64,000 bases of DNA from Tolypeutes matacus (lineage: Eukaryota; Chordata; Mammalia; Cingulata; Chlamyphoridae). The stretch spans positions 2,527,040 through 2,591,039 of the forward strand of contig JAKSZT010038599.1 of assembly GCA_026826555.1 (NCBI GenBank), written 5' to 3'. The notes below the pieces were generated by a model. It searched no databases. It worked only from the letters and a program-made list of their open reading frames with translations, and was not told the DNA's origin. Both the position numbers and the translations under genes were made by a program. This document shows, piece by piece, positions 1-11,869 of the stretch (position 1 is the stretch's first letter; the number at the start of each line of letters is the position of its first letter).

Positions 1-1221
1 TTGTTTTGTATTTTTTATTCTGTCAAGAGTGTTTGTTATTTTTTTCTTCCCCATTCAGATCCTTAATGTCGTTATGTGATAAGATCTCAGCAAAAAACTC
101 ACCTAAGAAAATATGAATAAACATTTACTTTAGTTAAAATTGCCCTGTACTATATATGATTTTTCAAATGAGGCCTAAAAATATATGAAGTAAGGATAAC
201 AATAAATTCCCTGTGTGAATCTAACAAATGACTGTGAAGTCTGATGAGGGTGGATAAATGTTCCTTTCATAACATTTGGGTGGGTAAGAATCATTCAGAG
301 TCTTAAATGTCTGACTGTATAGATAAGCAGCTCTTCCTTTGACTGTATGTTCAAACTGAATATTCCTCCATCCCCTAAAGATGCATTCATCATTGATTTT
401 GATAGATTGTATTGGAATCCCTACTAAAAATTCAGTTCTCAAATACCTTCTCAAAAGAAAATAGTTCTGAGCATTGAAAATAACAGTGAAACCTCTCTAA
501 ACTTTTTTATCAACAATTAATAGCCTAATGTTGAAATGATCCATTCACAAATATTTAATGAGCTCAAATACCTGGCATGTAGATATAAAGTAGGATTAAA
601 AAGAAAGGTATCATGTGACATCTGTCCCAAAGGAAAATCATTTTATTATGTTAGCTTTCACCTGTTCAGCTTGTAACAATGAGAAAATTGCCCACATCGC
701 CGTACTTCATTTTAAAATGAGGGTAACACCATTCCTTCTTTCATCTATTTCCTCAACAAATATTTATTGGGTGAACACGACAAATACATCCATCAGTTAA
801 ATGGAGGGTAGTCACAGAGAAGATGGACTGTTTAATAGAATGTTAAAAAAAATAAATAAACCAGATATTAACATACAGGAATAAATGCTTTGAAGAAATT
901 AAATGGAAATAAAGTGATAAAGAATGAAAGAGGTTAGTGAAATTTATTTATATATGATAACTACGGAAGCTGTGTGTGAGAAGGTGACATCTGAGCCAGG
1001 AACTAAAAGATAGGATGACAGTGCATTAATCAGTGGAAGAGCTAGGAAGTAATACTCAAGGCATGAGATAACACTTTACAGGGTTATGAAGATTAGTGAT
1101 ACACACATACACACACATAATTTAAAATATTCAATAATATGTAAACAAAATAAAACTAATATTAGTGGTGTGTTATAATATTGATGGCAATAACAACTCC
1201 AACGACAAAAATAGCAGGTGC
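1..1221. other. AT-rich stretch, nothing assigned
   Basis: No gene, RNA gene or confidently named repeat is visible. Short open frames on both strands lack codon structure or splice context. A short CA-rich patch lies near 1100-1120. Confidence 0.6.
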
Positions 1222-1457
1222 CCTTTATTGAGGAGCAGGTATTTAGTTTTTTCTTAGAAGTTTACATTTTACATGCAATATTATCTCATAGAGTTCTCAA
1301 AACAACACTGAGAGAGGTGTATTTATTATTTCCACTTGAAAATTTTATAGACGAGAAAACATAGGCTTAGAGAATTTAAGTAACTTAGCTGACATTAAGC
1401 AACAAATAAATGTTTGGGCTGACCACTGACCCAAATCTGTCTGACCAGCAAGAGCTT
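1222..1457 (-). repeat. MIR SINE, ancient
   Basis: Read on the plus strand this resembles the reverse complement of MIR: 'attatctcatagagttctcaaaacaa', then a dinucleotide-poor block with 'gagaaaacataggcttagag' and 'aagtaacttagctgacatta', ending at a degenerate 'ctgtctgaccagcaagagctt'. These match the usual MIR blocks for the 3' side, the core and the tRNA-related side in the right order. The copy is highly diverged and has no visible target-site duplication, as expected for an element older than the placental radiation. Confidence 0.75.
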
Positions 1458-1942
1458 CTGGTTTCTTACCATACAAGTTTCAATAAGCATTTTAAATAAG
1501 CGTAACTGCTATGAGATACTGGAAGGAGGACAGTTTAATCTAATGCATCAAAACATTCCTCTAAATTAAACTATTTATCAATATATTTCTTTTTTTAATT
1601 TTAAGAGTTATAAATAGGAAACCATGAATCAAACTAAAATAATAACTCAATGTTAAGCTTGTTATTTTCTGTATGCCAATTCCCTATTATATTTATTAAA
1701 CTCTAATGGTATCTTTTATCTATTCCAATAAATTTATATGTTTTAATTCTCTTTAAAGAAAATGATTGTTTAATAAGGAAACAAAATAAGGACAAGGTAC
1801 TGTGGTATTGATTATACTTCAGTTTACATATGAGATTATCTAATAATGTTTCAAGATTAATCAGAGAAAAACCACATGATTAAGTCACAAACACCATTCC
1901 AACATGCAGGTGTGGTGTATGCTGTGACATATATATATATAT

Positions 1943-1997
<55 letters not shown>

Positions 1998-4102
1998 ACT
2001 ATCTGGCAGGGAGTGTGTCTGTAGAGCAAAGATAGTTTTCAAAAACCCTGAATATTTCTGCATGATTTTTCTGTAATCCTACAACTTCTCTAATAAATAA
2101 TAATAATTACTGCCCACTGAATATACTATATTATGAGACTGCTACTGCCAAACATTCAATATATATAAGAAGAAAATGGAAAGTATATAGCATTCTAAAG
2201 TATACACATTTCTAATTAGATAGAGAAAACAAGGTAATTCAGGCATCTTATTAAGTTTAGACTCTTTTAGCAATATCTTCCTAAAAATATCCTTGCACAC
2301 TGATTATTATCAATTCACAAAACAGTATGTCCCTATGTAAGATATGGAAATACTAATTAGCTATTAATCTTTATATTTATTTGCTTAGAAGAAATGGTAA
2401 ACAGTATTAGGTCCATTTCCTTAACCATAGAATGACTGAATATAAGATATAATAAATAAAGAATATGTCAGTCAACAATATTATGGATGATAGACATCTC
2501 TAAATGAGCATCAGATAGATAAGAATTTGCCCTTAAGGGCCAAATACTTTAGTTACCTCCCTAAAATCATTTATCATGGATTAAAAAAAGGATATATATT
2601 TGCTTTTAAGCTCCGAATTTTGCATCAAAATTTCTAAATAGGCATTCTACTATTTTCAATCTTGTATTTTTACATAGGAGCACTAATCAGGTACTAATTT
2701 CAGAGAGCTCATCATTATATCTTAAACAAGAAAGTAATAAAATTAAATATACTTTTTATAAAAGGAAAACATAACAAACAAGACAATGAAATGCTCCTAC
2801 TTACTTTGAGAAGGGGAGAACAAGAGAATTATGATTTGGAAGAGATAACTCTAAAAGGACACCAATAAATAGATAATAGTGAAAGTGGGTCCGGGAGAAA
2901 ACAGACACAGTACAGAGATGATTTAGGCAGATAAAGCATAATTTTTATTTTATCTGTATATGTATATCTCCATATTTATATTAGTTATATTTATATTTTA
3001 TAATAACTTGTAATATCACTTTCCTTCCCCTTGGCTTTTCAGGAAAAATTATTAGGAATATTCAGAATACTATGCGAGGTTAAAACTCAGGCAGAGAATT
3101 CCATAGTATTTTTGGAAAATTATACATATTATTATCCAAACAATATTTTTTCTGTAGTCAAATCATATCAAGCTGCTTTTTCACTGTAGTCAAATTATAT
3201 TCAATATCATATTAGATGTGTTATTTCCAGCAATGTACTCCTGGAATTTTATTGTTACTTAAGGCAGCAATACAGCACAGTTTATCGATTTTTACTACAT
3301 GCAAAATATACATTTACACTCTATTCATTAACCTTACAAAGATATTTGACTTAATGAAAACACTTGGAACTATTTGTTGCTGCCTATGAAAAAACATCTA
3401 TTGCCTAGTGGCAGGAATAAACCCAATTGATTGTTTGAAATGAGGCAGAACATAAATTGTAAAATTTTATTTCAAGAAAATAAATTACTTCATTTGAAAA
3501 AAATGTGTCTATATTCTAGAATGCATCATTATTTTATTCTTCAGCCTAGAGAAAGTATATTAATACATTTCTTAAATTCAAATTACTCCTAAATTACAAA
3601 ATTATTGTTAATCTTGCTGTGTTTTAATAGAAAGATTTAAAAAAATGTTATTATTGTTTTTCTGGAAGGTAAAAGTGACTAGTGAAACATAAAGGCAAAA
3701 AATTATTCATTTCAAATTATGCAAGTAATTATTCATTTCAAGTTAAGCTAGAATGGTATAGTGAACTAACAGTTTGAGGTCAATAACCCTGGTCGTATTA
3801 AATATATCACAAACAATATTTTTCTTGTATGAAGATTATGTACATACTTAGAGAACTTTGGATATTTAGAAATTTAAGCTCAAACTGCTAGCAATTATAT
3901 AACTCTGAGTAAACTCTTGGGTAACTTGCTTGACCTTTTGTTATCTAGTTATAAACGGACTGAGCTCAGCATTGCCTTAGGTGCTAAAGATAAGCAACTG
4001 AATAAAATAAAGTGCCTCTTCTTACAGAGATGTCTTCTTATGGTAAAGATTATAGATTTCAATGGATAATATTCTGAAAATAATGAGAAGTTGGTCAAAG
4101 GA
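1458..4102. other. AT-rich stretch, nothing assigned except the TA tract
   Basis: No gene is visible. Apart from the (TA)n tract at 1928-1990 the sequence is unique-looking AT-rich DNA. A motif near 2063-2090 (tttttctgtaatcctacaacttctctaataaa) resembles an L1-type 3' end seen again near 36550-36590. Confidence 0.55.
1928..1990. repeat. (TA)n microsatellite
   Basis: About 60 bases of alternating TA, broken only by 'acatac' near 1945. The short tyrosine/isoleucine-rich open frame on the minus strand here is a translation of this repeat and not a gene. Confidence 0.97.
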
Positions 4103-4122
4103 AGCAAATATATATTTGATGT

Positions 4123-4339
4123 CTGCCAAGAGAATTCATGGACGACACAAGCCACTCTAGCATCCACAACACCAAAGGCCTGGGGCGTGAGGACGACGTC
4201 TCACTCTATTGGAGTCTGACGAGAGGTTTGGAGGCTGCGCTGAGCCTGCTGGGTCCTGGATGTGTGGCTCGACCACGTGTCCGATGGAGACGATCTGCAA
4301 CTGTTAAACCACTTACATTGTAGGTAAAAAATTAAAAAA
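4123..4339 (+). pseudogene. 5'-truncated retrocopy of an unidentified transcript
   Basis: About 200 bases of clearly GC-richer sequence sit in an AT-rich surround and end in an A-rich tail (taaaaaattaaaaaaa, about 4325-4340). A direct repeat flanks it: 'agcaaatatatatttgatgt' at 4103-4122 and 'agcaatttatttgatgt' at 4341-4357. The A-tail plus target-site duplication is the hallmark of L1-mediated retroposition of an RNA. One frame stays open across nearly all of it (start codon 4138, stop 4321), giving a 61-residue arginine-rich peptide that I do not recognise. The insert may therefore be a 3' coding end, a 3' UTR or a non-coding RNA. There is no promoter or intron. I call it a dead retrocopy; the parent transcript is unknown. 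Confidence 0.65.
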
Positions 4340-4739
4340 AGCAATTTATTTGATGTGAACAAATGACAATAGAGCACCACTAAATTAAACTTAAAGACAA
4401 ATGACTTCTTCCCACACACATGAGAATAAGACGTGTCAGAATTATTTCTTATCTTTAATAAAACATTATACTTCATAAAATATATAGTTTAAGCTCAATT
4501 TCCAATAATGTGGTGAATTGAGGAGACATGTATATCCATGATCCCAATGAAAAATAATAGAAAATTTTGAAAAGTACATAAAATTGTTTTAGGAGCATAT
4601 CCATACTAAAATTGAGACATGTAAGTGCCCATTGGCTAAACAGGAAGAGGAAACTGAAAGACAAAACAGTGAACTGAATTACATGCTTTATTGGCTGAAT
4701 AGAATAGTTAAAATAGAAAATTAAGAATAGAAAATATAA

Positions 4740-5325
4740 GAGAAATGGCTAGCATATCAACAGACCTACAAATTAAAATGATTTCTGATAGAAGGAGGGT
4801 AGAGAATGGAAAGCCAAGAGTTTATCTGTGAAGAATTGATAAAAAGGTTGTTTGTAAATCTTTGGAATGAATAGAAATGGTTAAAGCATATCATGTGTTT
4901 GTAACTAGCAGTGCTATTGTATGTGTATGACAATGGTTGAAAGGGAAAGTCTAAGGTCATGTATATTAATTACTAGAAGGAAAGCCAGAAATTGTAACAT
5001 GTGACTGTATATGATAGTAAAACTCAGGTAAAACATGAATATGGGGGATATTGCATATATAAGACTGTTTTTACAAAATATAAATGCAAATCTACCAGAG
5101 AGAAGGAAAAAGAATAGCAGCTATGTATGGCAGGCAAAGCAAAGAGAGATTGAGAGTTGATGAGTTTTGCTTGTTTGTTTGTTGTTTATTATTATTATTG
5201 GGATAATGAAAGTGCTCTGGTAATGACTGGGGTGATGAATGTACAAATATGTGATTACACCAAATACCATTGATTGTACTCTTTGGATGGATATATGCTT
5301 TATTAATATGTAAAAATAAAATTGA
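4740..5325 (+). mobile_element. L1: L1 3' end, xenarthran type
   Basis: The block at 5170-5320 has the organisation of an L1 3' UTR as I recall it from xenarthran genomes: a T-rich/TTA stretch, 'gggataatgaaagtgctct', 'gggtgatgaatgtacaaata', 'ccattgattgtactctttgg' and a terminal 'aaaaataaaattg'. The upstream limit near 4740 is a guess based on sequence character. No ORF2 coding sequence is attached, so this is a short 5'-truncated insertion. Confidence 0.55.
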
Positions 5326-7256
5326 TTAGTTGAAAAATTATTTCTGGAATCAATAACAATTAAAATACAATAGATTATATAAAAATATATTGGACACAGA
5401 TGAAGATACAATTAATGAGCTGTTAGACTTGAAAGAGGAAGTATTGGCCAGAGGGGCAGAGGAATAAAAAATATGAATGAGTGATTAAGAGACATGAAGT
5501 GCACAGAAGAAGAAAAATAACAACTACTTTATTACCAATTGACGTTTAAGAAGGGAAAAAATTAGGGAGAGACAATAATCACAAGAATGTTAATTTCTGA
5601 TAATTTTTCAGAATTAAAACCTCGAAGAACCCCAAACTGTGACCCTGTCATGAGGAATTCTGTTATCATGAATCAAATTTAAAAACCTCCTCCTTATCTT
5701 TCTATCCTGCTCCTCTTCTTTTGTCTTCTTATTTCTCTTCCTCTTCTTTTTCCTCTTCCTCCACCTCTTTTTACCGACCCCTCCTCATCCTTATTTCTTT
5801 CTTCTTGGATAAAAATGATACCTGAGAAAACCATAAACTTGGATTTATTTACATTTCAAGGAGGGCAAAAATGCTTTCAAAGTTTTGGGATCCTGAATAT
5901 TGGAGATGTATCATCAAAAAATAATGCTTTCTAAGTGTAGCAAATTTTTAATGAAAAGAAAAGTGAAAAACAACTTTAAATTTATTTGAAAGAAAATATT
6001 TACTTATCTTGGTTATTTAACTATTTAGTAGCATTCTACAGAAATGTGGGGGCAAAATGAAAACAAGGGAAAAATATACAAGAATCACTACATCTCTAAT
6101 GAAAACCACATCACTGCATTAATTTTTTTCTACTTTTCAAATGAGAGCAGATGGAGACCACTTGGCAGTTGTAAGCAATTAATCAATCAAATTTAATTTA
6201 TATTGATACAAGTGATTTACGAGTTGTGTCAAGGCCTTTTGGATAGACACATCCAATTAATTATTCAATGTTTTATAATTTATAATTTCCCCATCATCAA
6301 TGAAGCTAATATAATAGACAGAGACAAAAAATAAAAAGCAACAGCCTTCAACACTGCCAATCATACCAAACATGTGATACGGTAGAAGTCTTTTCAATCC
6401 AGATTTCCATCTTTAATGGTGCTGTTTGCTACAGTGTACAAGTTTCCATCTTCCAGAAAAACAGTTTGAAACTTGGCATCAAAAACCAATAAATGTTTAG
6501 AAATGCTTTCATTTTAATTTTATCCCTTGAGTGTTAATATATTTCAATTTACCTTTTTTTAAATAAAAGTTTCAATTCATTAAGGAAGATAAAAACACAA
6601 ACTATGTGTGCTGCTTAGTGTAGCTGAACACTACGTTGGAAAATGTCTGTTTCCTTCACTTGACAATAACACTGAATAAGAGGCACAGTTTTGTTCTCAT
6701 GCTCAGTTATTTGGATGCTGGGAAGCTTTTTAACAGATTGAGGATCCCCATTCACATTTTTATTTGCTTTCTGGTTAAACAGAGGCTACCACTAAATCAG
6801 AGTAAAAGGGAAAATAACAGTTTTTGTAGTCTGGTTGTTCTATATCATTGTATTTTTCTTGGAAGTTCAGAAAGCGTTCTCTACTGCAAAATGCATTTTA
6901 TAGAAAATAATGAAAGTCAGACACAATTCTACTAAGATGTTCTTTTTGTTGCCCTTCATTGTACACTGTTTGAAGGTGATGAATTCTTTTCCATTTCAAT
7001 TCTGAACTACCAAGGTCATGGTGGAAATTATTTTAAACATTTATATGGCTAACAGATTTTCCATTCATTGGGGGCAATGATATGTATCAGCTTTAAGATG
7101 CCTGTGGAACATGCAGAAATTTTCTGCCTTCATGAAGGTATCCATAAATTTCACCTTGCTTGGATACAGGTAGAAAATTAAGTGTGTATTCCCCAAAGCC
7201 TTCACGTGTAGTTCAGTCCATTTTGGCCAAATGTGAGTCTTGTATGAGATAAAGCA
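5326..7256. other. AT-rich stretch, nothing assigned except a pyrimidine tract
   Basis: No gene or named repeat is evident apart from the tract at 5687-5812. The 99-residue open frame near 6636-6935 has no known motif, no Kozak context of note and no splice-site framing. Confidence 0.5.
5687..5812 (+). repeat. polypyrimidine (CT-rich) tract
   Basis: About 125 bases are almost purely C and T on the plus strand, rich in CTT and CCT units. No AG-terminated exon follows immediately. It is a low-complexity tract that could adopt a triplex on supercoiled DNA. Confidence 0.85.
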
Positions 7257-7415
7257 CACAGTGGTTAAAAGCTCAGTTTTAGAGTCATACATAACTGAGT
7301 AAAATCTGGGATCTCCCATTTAAGTGACCATGCTGATGTTTCTTAGTCCTACTTAGTCTGAGATTTTAATTTTGTAGAATGTGAGTAAATAGAATACCTG
7401 CCTCATTGAACTATA
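7257..7415 (+). repeat. MIR SINE, ancient
   Basis: The start 'acacagtggttaaaagctca' and the following 'agagtcatac' and 'aaatctgggatctccca' match the MIR tRNA-related head. The end 'aatacctgcctcattgaa' matches the MIR 3' part. The copy is diverged and lies directly before a hAT-like element. Confidence 0.75.
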
Positions 7416-7421
7416 GAAAGC

Positions 7422-7626
7422 AGATGCTGGAAAAATATTTCTGTAAAGGAGCAGGCAGTAAATATGTTATGCTTTGCAGCCCATAAGGTGTTTTTTGCAA
7501 CTACTAAACTCTACTATTGTAGTATGAAAATTGTAAACCAACAGCTTGGTTGTGTTCCAATAAAAGTTTTTAGCAAACAAAGGCCATGAACCAGATTTGG
7601 CACATGGATAGTAGTTGCCAACCCCT
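7422..7626 (+). mobile_element. hAT-Charlie-like non-autonomous DNA transposon
   Basis: The sequence follows a familiar placental repeat: 'atttctgtaaaggagcaggcagtaaatat', 'gctttgcagcccataaggt', 'caactactaaactctactattgtag', 'gtgttccaataaaagttttt', ending 'agttgccaacccct'. The two ends are roughly inverted. It carries no transposase. The family name (MER3/MER58-like) is from memory and unverified. Confidence 0.65.
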
Positions 7627-7779
7627 ATTCATAAGGAGAAATTGTTTAAAATTATGATCCCCCCAAAGAAAACCAAACCAAAAAAGAGAAGGTTAAAAAA
7701 AAAGACTTGCAAAATGGTGGGTGGGGAAGGAACTTCTACAAGGTCAAAGAAATACCATGAGCAAAATCAAAGAGAAGAA

Positions 7780-8710
7780 ATAATTATAAAAATTGTTTGA
7801 AACATACATCACAGATAAAATCTTAATCTCAGTAATAACTAAGCATATCCACAAAGCAAATATGCCAAAAACCTATTACTATTCAGTAGAATAATAGCAA
7901 ATTCAGTAGAAAACCCCACAAAGAATGTAAACAGACATGTCACAGATAATGAAAAACAAATAACCTTCAAGCATAAAAAGTGCTCATTTTTACTCATTAA
8001 AGGGGAATCTTACTTTAAAGCTTAACATATATGTTTATATGTATCTGTATTTATCTAAATATTTGTCAAATAAATAAATGTATATATTGATCAATCAGTG
8101 TGGCAAAATGCTAAATGTTTGACTACTTCCTTTGTTGGCCAGGCTATGGAGAAATAGGTACTCTGATTTACTTCTAATTCAAGAATAAATTGGCAAACAC
8201 TCTATGATGGGTAATTTGGTAATATCTATTGATTCTTCTTCTAAGAATTTATTCTGTAGATATTTTAAATAAGTGTAAAATGATGTATGTTCTAGGTTAG
8301 CCTTTAAGTTTGGTATTATTTTAGTAATAGCAAAGTTTAGAAATAAGGGATGGGTTAAATAAATATTAGAATATTGATACAATGGAATACAAGCATCTTT
8401 AAAAATGAAAAATATTCTCTCTGTATTGAGATGAGTAAATTCCTAATATATATATATATAATACAGTTGATTTCATAAAAGCAAGGTGCTGAACAGTGTG
8501 TATAGAATATTATTGTTTCCTGAAAAGAGAAAAAGTCATATATACTATTTTTTAAAGGTTCTGAAGAAATATATAATTGATAATTAGCAGTGATTAAATA
8601 TCAGGGGAATGAGAGAAACAGGAGGTTGGAAATCAGGGGTGAGTAGACAAACCTCTTTACTGTATACTTTTTAATATTTTGAATTTGAATTAGATAAATA
8701 TATAACATAC
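7780..8710 (+). mobile_element. L1: old L1 3' part (L1M-type)
   Basis: Blocks matching the terminal ORF2/3' UTR part of old mammalian L1s occur in order: 'aaacatacatcacagataaaatctt', 'aatgtaaacagacatgtcaca', 'tttagtaatagcaaag', 'gggatgggttaaataaat', 'aatggaatacaagcatct', 'aaagcaaggtgctgaacagtg' and a terminal 'ctttactgtatac'. It is strongly diverged and has no open reading frame of note. Confidence 0.7.
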
Positions 8711-10129
8711 TCAAATAATAATGTATTTGAAAATAAAATTATAGAGATATACAGCTTATTAACATCTAAAGTTTGTTATTCACATGTGTTTAAGATTAAA
8801 GTTTAGACATAGATGTTAACAAATAAACAGATTTAGATGTTGGTGAGTTACAATATTTGCATAGAAAAATTCCAAAATTTAACTGTATTGGAAATTTCCT
8901 CATATATTATTGCCTAGCAAATTGATACCTAAAAAAAATATTAATTCCAAAATTAACACAAAAAGCTTACCTTTATAAGTGGAGTTGATAAGTGTGGCAA
9001 ATTTTATTCCATTAATTGTGTCCTCTTTAACACTAGTGCCAAGTTTGTAGTCTATATTCTGAGTCTGAAAATGCCCAAGTTATTTGACTAGTAAACAATA
9101 AATGCAGTTTTTAAAATTTTAGAAAACTTGGTTTTAAAAGGGAATGGAAAAAGCATATATTTTCTTTTCAATGCTGATAATTACTAATAATGCTACTAAA
9201 TAAAAAACACTGAAGATCGTGTTTATTATCATTTTAATCACTGCAAATTTTAAAAAGTTTTCTTTTTTTTAATGGAAATCACAGGACTGACATTCAAAAA
9301 ACAGTGATCAAAATTTTAGGCCCACCACTTGGGAGATGCTGATATTATTTTGATCATTAATAGTATATGCTATATAGTCCCTTTCTCATAAAAACATATG
9401 GTTTATATGATTTAATAAAATCATTTGATTTAATGAGAAAGGGATGATTTACCATGTGTTATTAATGTGTAGTAGATATTCTAAATGTATAATATAGAAG
9501 AGATAACCATTCTGTCAAGCACAGTTCAATAATGAAATAATTCTAGTCAACTCTGGATCAGTGTCTATAAACTTAAAATGGCTTTTATATAAACCACCCC
9601 ACATATTATAGCTACTATTTCAATTGAAATCAAGATTGTAAATGTGAGATAGATTATTTGGTCACTTTTCTTTGAAAGATACTTTACTTTTAAGAACATA
9701 TTTCATTAAATTATATCCACTAAATTTTCAATTTCATTTCTTTCCAAATATTTTTGAGAAATAGTGTGATCAGAGCCTGCATCTCACTCTTTAGTTAAAA
9801 TCATAGTGTCACACGAGGTACATTGACCTAAGATATTTTTACCAGTATCAAAACCCTCACATTTAAAGTCTCTGCCATTTGACATATATATTGTTCCTGA
9901 AACTCATAATCATAAATATCTAAAGAGTTTACTAAAATCAACAACTACAATAACAAGCACCACAAATAATAATGCTTTCTTCTTCCAAAATCAGAGGCAA
10001 GTTTTATCCCTCTTTATTCTTTATCTACACTACCCCCTTATAATTCAAATCTATCAGATAAAAGTACGAGTCTCTAACATGTCATCTACTTTAAAAGATC
10101 TGGTTATTAACTACAAGAAAAGAATACCA
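8711..10129. other. AT-rich stretch, nothing assigned
   Basis: No gene or named repeat is seen. A 12-base perfect inverted repeat (tccctttctcat / atgagaaaggga) at 9378-9389 and 9433-9444 encloses a loop of about 43 bases. Confidence 0.55.
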
Positions 10130-10714
10130 AATTCTTACTATACACTAAAACTTAAAACATACAATAAGGACAAATAAATAAAGCTGTGTAGTCCTGGCAC
10201 ATGACTAGACAGAACAATGGCTAAAAGAAAGTTTATGAATACACCTAAATGCAGCTTAGGATTCAGGGTATGTTAATATTACCTCAATAAGTGGGCTTGG
10301 TACAACTAATTGACCATGTGGGCAAAGAAAAACTGAATTTTAATCTATTCCTTATACAATGGAGCAGAATTCCAAAACTAATCAAATATTTACATTAAAA
10401 ATGAAGAACTACAGTAGAATAGAAGAAAATGTGGGAGAATTCATTTATACTCTTGGAGTGTATAAAATCCAGAGGCCATAAAGGAAAGATTGAAAAATCC
10501 AGCTCTTTTACATAGATAGATTTAGATAGATGATAGAGATATAGAGATAAACATATAGCTATGGATATTTATATATCTACAGATATATATCCCTAATATA
10601 TAACTATCTTTTAAAAATTGATAAAAATATAACAACCCAATAGAAAAATGGGCAAAGGGTATGAAAAGACAGATTGCAAATAAGACAAGATCCATTAAAC
10701 ATAGTGTTAAAAGA
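10130..10714 (+). mobile_element. L1: old L1 ORF2 3' part, first segment
   Basis: This matches the C-terminal coding region and following sequence of an old L1: 'ctgtgtagtcctggcacatg', 'gtacaactaattgaccatgtgg', 'gaagaaaatgtgggagaattc', 'ccagaggccataaaggaaag', then 'caacccaatagaaaaatgggcaaagggtatg'. It is interrupted near 10715 and resumes near 11266. Reading frames are broken throughout. Confidence 0.7.
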
Positions 10715-11265
10715 AAAAGTTTTCATGCAATTTAAGATATCACACCTTTATTGAGTGATTCATGAATCAGGCAGCATCCCATTCAGAAAGAAAAAGGAAG
10801 CTCTGCCGAGAAGGATGTAAAAGTGAGGCTCATATAGGGCAAATATGGAAGCAAGTGAGAAAATGTTTGAATGGCTGGCCTTAAGTTTCCATTTTACATA
10901 GGAGGGTCTTACAAGATTGGGAGCAGATAAACATTGATAAGTGTAGTATGTTTGTCCCTTTTGATAATCTCTCTTCTGGACAGAATTTGTTAATCACCAG
11001 GCCTTGCTTATCTGCAATTGAGGAGGGTATGTTCCATTTTCTCAGAAAGTCCTTGCTGGGCAATTCTTTTTTTTTCCATTTCTCTCTCTCTCTTTTTAAC
11101 TTTATTTTGCACACTTAATAATTGAAAATATAAACAATTAGGCAATTTTTTTTTTTTTTTGTCTTCTGAAAAACCTCTTGTTGGTAAGGGGTTCCTCCTG
11201 GCAATATCCAATTCAGAGACCGTTTTATTTTACTTAGTAGAAAAGTGTATTGGATATTCTTCAAG
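10715..11265. mobile_element. unidentified insertion splitting the old L1
   Basis: About 550 bases separate two collinear parts of one old L1, so this is an insertion. It contains no L1 sequence. It is moderately GC-richer (10790-10880), holds a pyrimidine/T-rich part (11065-11160) and encodes no recognisable protein. Its size suggests a solo LTR, but I could not match it to a family or find a clean target-site duplication. Confidence 0.5.
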
Positions 11266-11869
11266 AAGAGAGAAACACACTTTAAATGTACATTGAGATA
11301 ATGGTTTTCAACTGTGACCTCTGTAAAAGCTAAATGTTTAATAATACCTCATGTTTGTAAAGCTATGAGGAAACAGGTTGGTAAGATTATATATTGGAAC
11401 CCCAGTGAAGGAAATTTGATATCTTCCAAAATGTATGTATATACACACACATATATGTATGTGTGTGTAGTAATTTTACATATATAATATATATTCCTAT
11501 TCTACTACTGGGAATTTATTCAATAGATGTATGGATACCAGATACACATTACTCATTAAGGAAGAGCTGTTACTACGCTGGATTGAAATGAATGATGTAC
11601 ATGTTTATTCACCTCAGTATTAGTCACAACTATTAGTGTGGAAACAATTTAAATGCCCATTAATAGGTACTAGTTAAATAAATTACAGTAAATTATAGCA
11701 CATCTTTAAAATTAAATAATTTTTAAAATATTACATACACACATACATGCACAATTGAATGAAGATTGAGGATTTTCTTCCTGCATTGTTAGGAAAAGAT
11801 AACCAACATATCCTGTTAAGTGAAAAAAAGTAAGGTTTCAAACACAGGATATAATATAAATTTATTTAT
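11266..11869 (+). mobile_element. L1: old L1 3' part, second segment
   Basis: It continues the element that stops near 10714: 'tacattgagataatggtttt', 'ctactactgggaatttattc', 'tgtggaaacaatttaaatgcccattaat', 'ggtactagttaaataaattacag' and 'cctgttaagtgaaaaaaag', all in L1 order. A CA/TG-rich microsatellite lies at 11440-11468. The far end abuts the minus-strand L1. Confidence 0.7.

Noticed and set aside
1928..1990. TATA-rich tract as a promoter
   Set aside because: It is a pure microsatellite with no initiator or downstream transcript signal.
4138..4323. 61-residue open frame taken as a small gene
   Set aside because: It lies within a retrocopy with target duplication and A-tail, without promoter; kept only as part of that pseudogene.
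7615..7800. Lysine-rich 61-residue frame
   Set aside because: It is a translation of A-rich sequence at the junction of a hAT-like element and an old L1.
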